Source: Nocardia bovistercoris (GTDB lineage Bacteria > Actinomycetota > Actinomycetes > Mycobacteriales > Mycobacteriaceae). Taken from it: a stretch of 64,000 nucleotides of DNA. Within the stretch, counting starts at the first letter, position 1. The number at the start of each line of letters is the position of its first letter. The notes beneath the pieces were generated by a model that had not been told where the DNA came from, ran no database searches, and was given only the letters and a program-made list of their open reading frames with translations. The stretch lies in assembly GCF_015674855.1 (NCBI RefSeq), contig NZ_JADMLG010000010.1, positions 186,001 to 250,000 of the forward strand. Reading direction: 5' to 3'. This document shows positions 59,493-64,000 of the stretch, one piece after another. Both the position numbers and the translations under genes were made by a program.

Positions 59493-60217
59493 TCAGCCGG
59501 CAGTGGTGGTGGGTCCCATCGCCTTGGCCGCGAGTTTCGTGGTGAGCCGCACCAGGAGGTTGCGCGGCACGGGGTAGAGCACGCGCAGGCCGCGTCGCAT
59601 TCTCTTGTGCGCCAGACGAGTCGGGCCTTTGGTCAGGTGGGCGAAGGCTTCGGCGACGACCTCGTCGACGGTGGCGGCAGCGGTTTTCGCGTTGTGCGAA
59701 GAATCGCGCGGCGCGACGCAGCGAGTCCTCGACCGGTTCGGGTTTCCAGCCGAGTTCGCGCTCGGCCTTGCTGTGATCCGGTGGCGACATCAGTTCGGCC
59801 ATGCGCAGACCCACCGAGGCGAACATCAGATCCCGGCGCAGCAGGCGGGCGGCGAGATCGTTCGCGCGGGCGCCCAGACGCAGCGCGGGCATGGGGAGTC
59901 CGATGAACGGGGCTCGGATGCCCACGGCGTCGGCGACGATCTCGTGGACTTCGCGGCCGCTGAGGTACCGATCGGAGACGATGTAGCGTTCTCCGGGCCG
60001 TCCGTGTTCGCCCGCCAGGATCATGGCGCGCGCGGCGTCCTCGATGCCGACCACCTCCGCGGAGAAACCCAGGTAGAAGGGGAATCGGCCGTTGGCGACT
60101 CGGGCGATGAGCGAGCCGTGGGGAGTCGGCCCCCAGCCTCCGGGTCCGTAGGTGGTGGATACGCACATCGCGACAGCGGGGAGGCCGCGTTCGCGGACGT
60201 AGTCCATGACCAGGCTC
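59493..60217 (-). pseudogene. NAD-dependent epimerase/dehydratase, truncated and frameshifted
   Basis: The C-terminal half of an SDR-type nucleotide-sugar epimerase-like protein is readable: VMDYVRERGLPAVAMCVSTTYGPGGWGPTPHGS, then a long helical region ending LGWKPEPVEDSLRRAARFF. The N-terminal NAD-binding GxxGxxG half is absent; protein character stops near 60217. Near 59695 the natural reading shifts by one base (net +1), after which another frame continues with AKTAAATVDEVVAEAFAHL and ends at a stop at 59493. Both the missing half and the frameshift mark it as a pseudogene. Confidence 0.75.
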
Positions 60218-60297
60218 GTCGCAGGCTCGAGCAGGAGAATCACGATGAGCAGCACTCGGTCGGCGGTGGTATCGGCGCGAGACGGCGTCTGGGCGGG

Positions 60298-61146
60298 GTG
60301 GCGATGCTGACGGTGCTGGCCGTCACCACGGTGCTGACCGCAGGCGCCGGGCACGCCGATCCCGGTGGCGAGCCCACGAGGCTCGTGGTCCATTCGGCGT
60401 CCATGGGCGCCGACATCGACGTCGACATCCTGGTGCCCGCCGACCCGGTGGCGAGCCCGGTGCTGGTCCTGCTCGACGGCGCCGACGCGGGCCGCGACAG
60501 TGGCGCCCGCGCCGGCGACTGGCTCACCAAAACCGATGCGGCCGAACTATTTCGCGACAAGAACGTCACGGTCGCGCTGCCCGTGGGCGGTGCGGGCAGC
60601 TTCTACACCGACTGGCGCCACCCCGACCCGGTGCTGGGAACCTACCGGTGGGAGACCTTCCTCACCGAGGAACTGCCCGCCACTCTGCGCGCCGCCTACG
60701 CCGTCGACACCGACAGATCGGCGCTGATCGGTCCCTCGATGGGCGGACACGCCGCGCTGACCCTGGCCGCGCGACACCCGGGGCACTACCGCTTCGCCGG
60801 CGCGTTCAGCAGTTGCCCCGCCAGCGCCGACCCTTTCGCCCAGCAGTCGATCCGCGCCAACGTCGTGTCCCGCGGCGGGGATCCCGACCTGATGTGTGGG
60901 CCGCCCGACGATCCGCGCCGGCGCGACCACGACCCGCTGCTACTGGCCGAGAACCTGCGTGGCACAACACTGTTCGTCACCGTCGGCGCCGGCATGCCGG
61001 ACCCCGGCGACACCGTCGAGGACACCGTGACCGGCGCCCCGCTCGAATGGGGCGCCAACACCTGCACCGGCGTCCGGCACCGCAATCGTCGAGATGACCG
61101 ACCCCTACGGCAGGCCGTATCCCACCGACACCACCGTGCCACATAA
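60298..61146 (+). pseudogene. Secreted antigen-85-like esterase, probably 3' truncated
   Basis: About 280 residues of an alpha/beta-hydrolase secreted esterase related to mycolyltransferases. A hydrophobic signal segment (LTVLAVTTVLTAG, AGHA cleavage-like site) is followed by VLVLLDGADAG, SFYTDW and the nucleophile elbow GPSMGGH. Protein-like sequence ends near NTCTG, and the last 25 residues are Arg/His-rich with no catalytic His motif (HSW type), so the C-terminus seems lost. The start is also uncertain: the GTG at 60298 or ATG at 60304 leaves a very short n-region. An ATG at 60245 in another frame would supply one if a frameshift were present near 60280. It is probably inactive. Confidence 0.6.
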
Positions 61147-61241
61147 CCGATACCGGACCATCGGCCGGATCCCGTGGCCGAAGGAGGTGCCCCCTCGGCG
61201 CACCAGGCTGCGGGCACGTCGCGCCGGGCGCGGTGCCGGGA

Positions 61242-62063
61242 TCAGCCTCGTTCGAGACCGGTGGCGATGGGTCGGGTCGGGTCGGTGCGGTACTCCGACA
61301 GCGACCCCGGGTAGTAGTGCGCGGGCACGCCGATCTTGGTGAGGGCGAGGACGCTGAGTGCGGCCGCGTTGCCGACCACGCAGTACAGCCCGACCTCGGT
61401 GTCCGCCTCGACGCCCAGCTCCCGGTAGCGGGCGCGCAGGGTTTCGTCGTCGGCGAGGTGGCCGTCGTCGGTCAGGTTGGCCGTGCCGGGCAGGTAGCCC
61501 GCGCCGGGGATGTGTGCTTCGGCGTAGCCTTCGGCGCCTCGGGTGTCGACCAGGACACCGGAGCGGGCCAGTGCGGCCGCGGTGTCGGCGTCCAGCGTGG
61601 GCAGTGCGCCGGTGGTGACGACGAAATCGCTCGCGCCCTCGGTCGCGGGCTCGTCGGTGAGGGCGCCACCCGCGGCGGTCCATGCTTCGACGCCGCCGTC
61701 GAGGTAGCGGACGTCGGGGACGCCCGCCCAGCGCAGTGTCCACCATGCGCGGGCGGCCGCGGCGGCGTTGTCCGGGCTGTAGGTGACCACGATCGAGTCC
61801 GCTGTGATGCCCCAGTGGCGGATCGATGCCTGGATCTGTTCGGCGGACGGCAGCGGGAAGGTTCCCGAGGTCTCGGTCTCGGGTCCGGCGAAATCCGCCA
61901 CGGTTACCGCGTGTGCGCCCGGAATGCGTTGTGCTGCCGCATCATCGGTCTGCGGGGTGCGACGGACCTCGAGGACGACGACGTCGCGGCCGTTCGCGAT
62001 CTTCTTCCGCAGTCTCTCCGCGCTGATCGTGACACGATCGACGTGGACCGGAGTGCTCGTCAT
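61242..62063 (-). CDS. Tandem-rhodanese sulfurtransferase
   Basis: A 273-residue two-domain rhodanese, usual length for thiosulfate or 3-mercaptopyruvate sulfurtransferases of the SseA type. The first domain (residues of about 8-130) contains DVVVLEVRR and VVTYSPDNAAAAARAWWTLRW. The second (about 150-273) contains VLVDTRGAEGYAEAHIPGA and the active-site loop YCVVGNAAALS with the catalytic Cys. The ATG at 62063 follows AAGGGA at good spacing. It transfers sulfane sulfur to cyanide or thiol acceptors in the cytoplasm. No sulfur metabolism genes are adjacent. Confidence 0.92.
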   Translation of the reverse strand: MTSTPVHVDRVTISAERLRKKIANGRDVVVLEVRRTPQTDDAAAQRIPGAHAVTVADFAGPETETSGTFPLPSAEQIQASIRHWGITADSIVVTYSPDNAAAAARAWWTLRWAGVPDVRYLDGGVEAWTAAGGALTDEPATEGASDFVVTTGALPTLDADTAAALARSGVLVDTRGAEGYAEAHIPGAGYLPGTANLTDDGHLADDETLRARYRELGVEADTEVGLYCVVGNAAALSVLALTKIGVPAHYYPGSLSEYRTDPTRPIATGLERG

Positions 62064-62171
62064 GATGCTTCCCTTCGCGATGGCCGGTCGCAGCGGATCC
62101 GCCTCGATCGACCGACAGGTGTCTGCAGCCGGAGTCTTGCAGCGCGGGCCACCGTGAACCAACGATTTCCT

Positions 62172-62517
62172 CTACACGATTCGAATAGGCGAACCGATGC
62201 CTCCCGTGCGGTCGTGTCGCCGGATTCGATCGGCGATCGCCGGAAGCGGACCATCTGCCTCCTCGCTGGCGTAGGAGATGAAGATGCGCGGGTCGCGTGG
62301 TTTCGTCGCGGGCGCGGACTCGATCGGTGGGGTCGAGGGCGGGACCGGCTCGGGCTCGGGCAGCGGCACGGTGAGTCGCGCGGTGGTGCGGCCGGGCTGG
62401 TAGAACAGCGCCTCCTCGACCGGCAGGTCGAAGCGGGCCGACACCTCGACGCGCAGCGGCGAGCGATGCCGGGGGACCACGAGGGGTGAGCCACGCGGTG
62501 TACGCGCCGGGACTCAC
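62172..62517 (-). pseudogene. Short remnant with the start of a TIR-like domain
   Basis: Downstream of the propeller protein, 20 bases after its stop, a GTG at 62517 starts MSPGAYTAWLTP. Protein-like reading then moves to another frame near the C-rich run at about 62480 and continues RVEVSARFDLPVEEALFYQP, a Pro-rich linker, and RIFISYASEEAD. The last phrase is the first strand of a TIR domain, but a stop at 62172 follows within 30 residues. It is probably a frameshifted, truncated gene. The TIR call rests on one short motif. Confidence 0.35.
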
Positions 62518-62536
62518 GCCCGTCCGGTCCGCGCGG

Positions 62537-63898
62537 CTAGCGGATGGGCCGCAGACCGATCATGGTGTGCGGTGCGGCGTAGAGGTAGCGGCCGTCGTTC
62601 TCGACGCCGAGGGCGCCGCCGCCGGTGAAGGCGTCGTGATCGGTGTTCACGGCCAGAAAGGGTATGTCCCAGATGGTTTCGCCGGTGCGTCGTTCGACGG
62701 CCCACAGTCCGGTGGCGTCGCGCAGGACGACGGTGTGGCCGTCGGATGCCTCGACGTCGCCGAAGCGGTCGGTCTCGATTCGCCAGAGTCGCTGCCCCGT
62801 GCGCAGATTCAGCGCCGTCAAGGTTCGTGCGGCGGCGTCGTGTCGCAGGACCACATCACCGACGACATAGACGGTGGTGGAGTCCGATTCGGGCGAGCCG
62901 GGCGCCAGGTCGGGGCTGGTCCAGCGCAGCGTGCCGTCGCGTCGGTCGTAGGCGCTGTCGGCCAACAGCACCGGCACGGTGTCGTCGGCGGGGCGTTCGA
63001 GCGTCGGGAGGCGGATGTCCGCGCCGACTTCGGTGACGATGGCGCGCCCGGTGCGGTCGAGGATGTCGACGGTCGTGTGCAGGCGATCGTCGCAGTCGGT
63101 GCGGGTGCGCACGACGAGCGCGCCGACGGTCGGGGTTGCGCGGCCGCATCCCAGCGGGGCGGTCCAGGTCTGCGCGCCGGTGTCGAGGTCGAAACCCGCG
63201 ATGTCCGCGCCGATTTCGAGTGTGCCCTGTCCGTGCGCGACGTCGAGTACGTCGGCCACGTCGTCCCAGCCGGTGCCCATGGCGAACGCGCGGGTCCAGT
63301 AGGCGTCCGGGTCGGCGAGGGTTCCCGCGTGTACTCGCACATCGTCGGATTCGACGTCGCCCTCCACGGTGTAGACGCGGTCGTCGACGGCGGCGAGTCC
63401 GAAGACGAGCCACGGGACCGGCGTGCGGGTGACCGTTCCGCTGTCGATGTCGAAACCGACCAGGGTGGAACGCTCGGCTGTGTAGCACACGAGTTGGCCG
63501 TGTACCGGAGCGCTCGCGCAGCCGACCAGGCCATCGGCGGGGACCTGCCAGCGCGTCGCGCCGGTCTCGGCGTCGATCCCGATCAGCGCGGGGTCGCGCA
63601 GATGCGTGTCGTCGGGAATGCCGATCATGCTCACCACCGTTCGGCCCGCGTCGACGAAACCCGCTGCATCCACGCCGTATTCGGAGCCGTTGACGGGATC
63701 TCGGAACTCCGCCGACGCGCGCCCGTAGCGTTCGGCGGCATCCACCGACCACGCGAGACCCGGTGCGGCATCGACGGTTCCGGTGATCTTACGGGTGCCG
63801 TCCTGCGGGTGCAGCAACACCGCGACGGCGCCCGCGCTGGTGACGACGGCGGCCACCGCGGCGAGTACCAGACCGCGAACTCCGGGCGGCAATGTCAT
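62537..63898 (-). CDS. Membrane-anchored PQQ-like beta-propeller protein
   Basis: A 453-residue protein. An N-terminal membrane or signal segment (GLVLAAVAAVVTSAGAVAVLL, residues of about 9-29) is followed by repeated PQQ/quinoprotein-type units with A-x-D-x-x-T-G-x-x-x-W patterns (IDAETGATRWQVP; FDLDTGAQTWTAP; LNLRTGQRLWRIE; VERRTGETIWDIP). Such propellers usually act as extracytoplasmic binding scaffolds. Enzyme activity is not implied, because no dehydrogenase Asp/Glu set was recognised. Its ATG overlaps the stop of the upstream gene (ATGA), so it is the downstream member of an operon extending past the window. Confidence 0.88.
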   Translation of the reverse strand: MTLPPGVRGLVLAAVAAVVTSAGAVAVLLHPQDGTRKITGTVDAAPGLAWSVDAAERYGRASAEFRDPVNGSEYGVDAAGFVDAGRTVVSMIGIPDDTHLRDPALIGIDAETGATRWQVPADGLVGCASAPVHGQLVCYTAERSTLVGFDIDSGTVTRTPVPWLVFGLAAVDDRVYTVEGDVESDDVRVHAGTLADPDAYWTRAFAMGTGWDDVADVLDVAHGQGTLEIGADIAGFDLDTGAQTWTAPLGCGRATPTVGALVVRTRTDCDDRLHTTVDILDRTGRAIVTEVGADIRLPTLERPADDTVPVLLADSAYDRRDGTLRWTSPDLAPGSPESDSTTVYVVGDVVLRHDAAARTLTALNLRTGQRLWRIETDRFGDVEASDGHTVVLRDATGLWAVERRTGETIWDIPFLAVNTDHDAFTGGGALGVENDGRYLYAAPHTMIGLRPIR

Positions 63899-64000
63899 CG
63901 CGACACCTCCAAGCCAGGCGCCAGCCCGATCGCCTCGAGCTGCGCGAAGGTCAGCAGCGCGGACCGGTCCTCCGCGCTGGAATCCACCGCCACCCTGGTG
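63895..64000 (-). CDS. 3' end of an unknown gene (partial)
   Basis: Thirty-five codons ending at 63895 are visible: VAVDSSAEDRSALL, then TFAQLEAIGLAPGLEVSR. The stop overlaps the ATG of the propeller gene, so the two are in one operon. The family cannot be determined. Confidence 0.6.
   Translation of the reverse strand, partial: TRVAVDSSAEDRSALLTFAQLEAIGLAPGLEVSR

Noticed and set aside
1..64000. tRNA, rRNA, insertion sequences or integrase marking the island border
   Set aside because: No cloverleaf, rRNA-like sequence, transposase or integrase motif was recognised; an att site cannot be asserted.

Overview
The window is high-GC DNA with frequent GTG and TTG starts, ATGA/GTGA stop-start overlaps, a TGAAC-N3-GTTCA BioQ-type operator, two cytochrome P450s, a group II truncated haemoglobin and an antigen-85-like esterase. 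This suggests an actinobacterium of the Mycobacteriales, most like Nocardia or Rhodococcus. The genus is inferred. No rRNA, tRNA, insertion sequence, prophage or CRISPR array was seen.

Layout. 1-4.6 kb: the 3' part of a CLCA-like metalloprotease/VWA protein, a canonical P450, and a monooxygenase-haemoglobin fusion. 5.0-10.5 kb: a tightly overlapping six-gene operon behind a BioQ-type palindrome. It encodes the full ECF biotin transporter (BioY, BioM, BioN), interleaved with two acyl-CoA ligases and a thiolase. This suggests import and CoA-dependent processing of biotin or a precursor. 10.6-12.6 kb: an atypical P450 lacking the ExxR motif and a small unknown gene.

12.8-54.5 kb is a large defence-type island. 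It starts with an SF1 helicase carrying a Vsr/DUF559-like nuclease, convergent with an SF2 helicase. Next comes a translationally coupled pair, an unknown 1125-residue protein and a DUF1998 helicase, resembling Druantia type III (DruH-DruE). On the minus strand a 20-kb gene train then reads, in order: DGQHR protein, SNF2 helicase, large N6-adenine methylase, giant helicase with DUF1998 and a nuclease-like domain, and two tandem RelE-like-UvrD helicases. The order SNF2-methylase-helicase-DUF1998 matches class 1 DISARM (drmD-drmMI-drmA-drmB). Here A and B appear fused, and the phospholipase-D gene drmC is replaced by UvrD enzymes. An AT-rich divergent promoter separates this train from a second module: an HTH-methylase-specificity fusion, a half specificity subunit, a Ser/Thr kinase with TPRs, and a TerD-vWA protein. 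The methylases would mark self DNA, the helicase/nuclease proteins would act on foreign DNA, and the DGQHR, kinase and TerD-vWA proteins could sense or regulate. This division of labour is inference.

54.8-64 kb: a PknD-like sensor kinase with a six-bladed propeller, then a decaying stretch with a 5'-truncated CHAT protease remnant, a truncated and frameshifted epimerase, a 3'-truncated esterase and a short TIR-like remnant. Intact genes among them encode a zinc metallopeptidase, a rhodanese and a PQQ-like beta-propeller protein.
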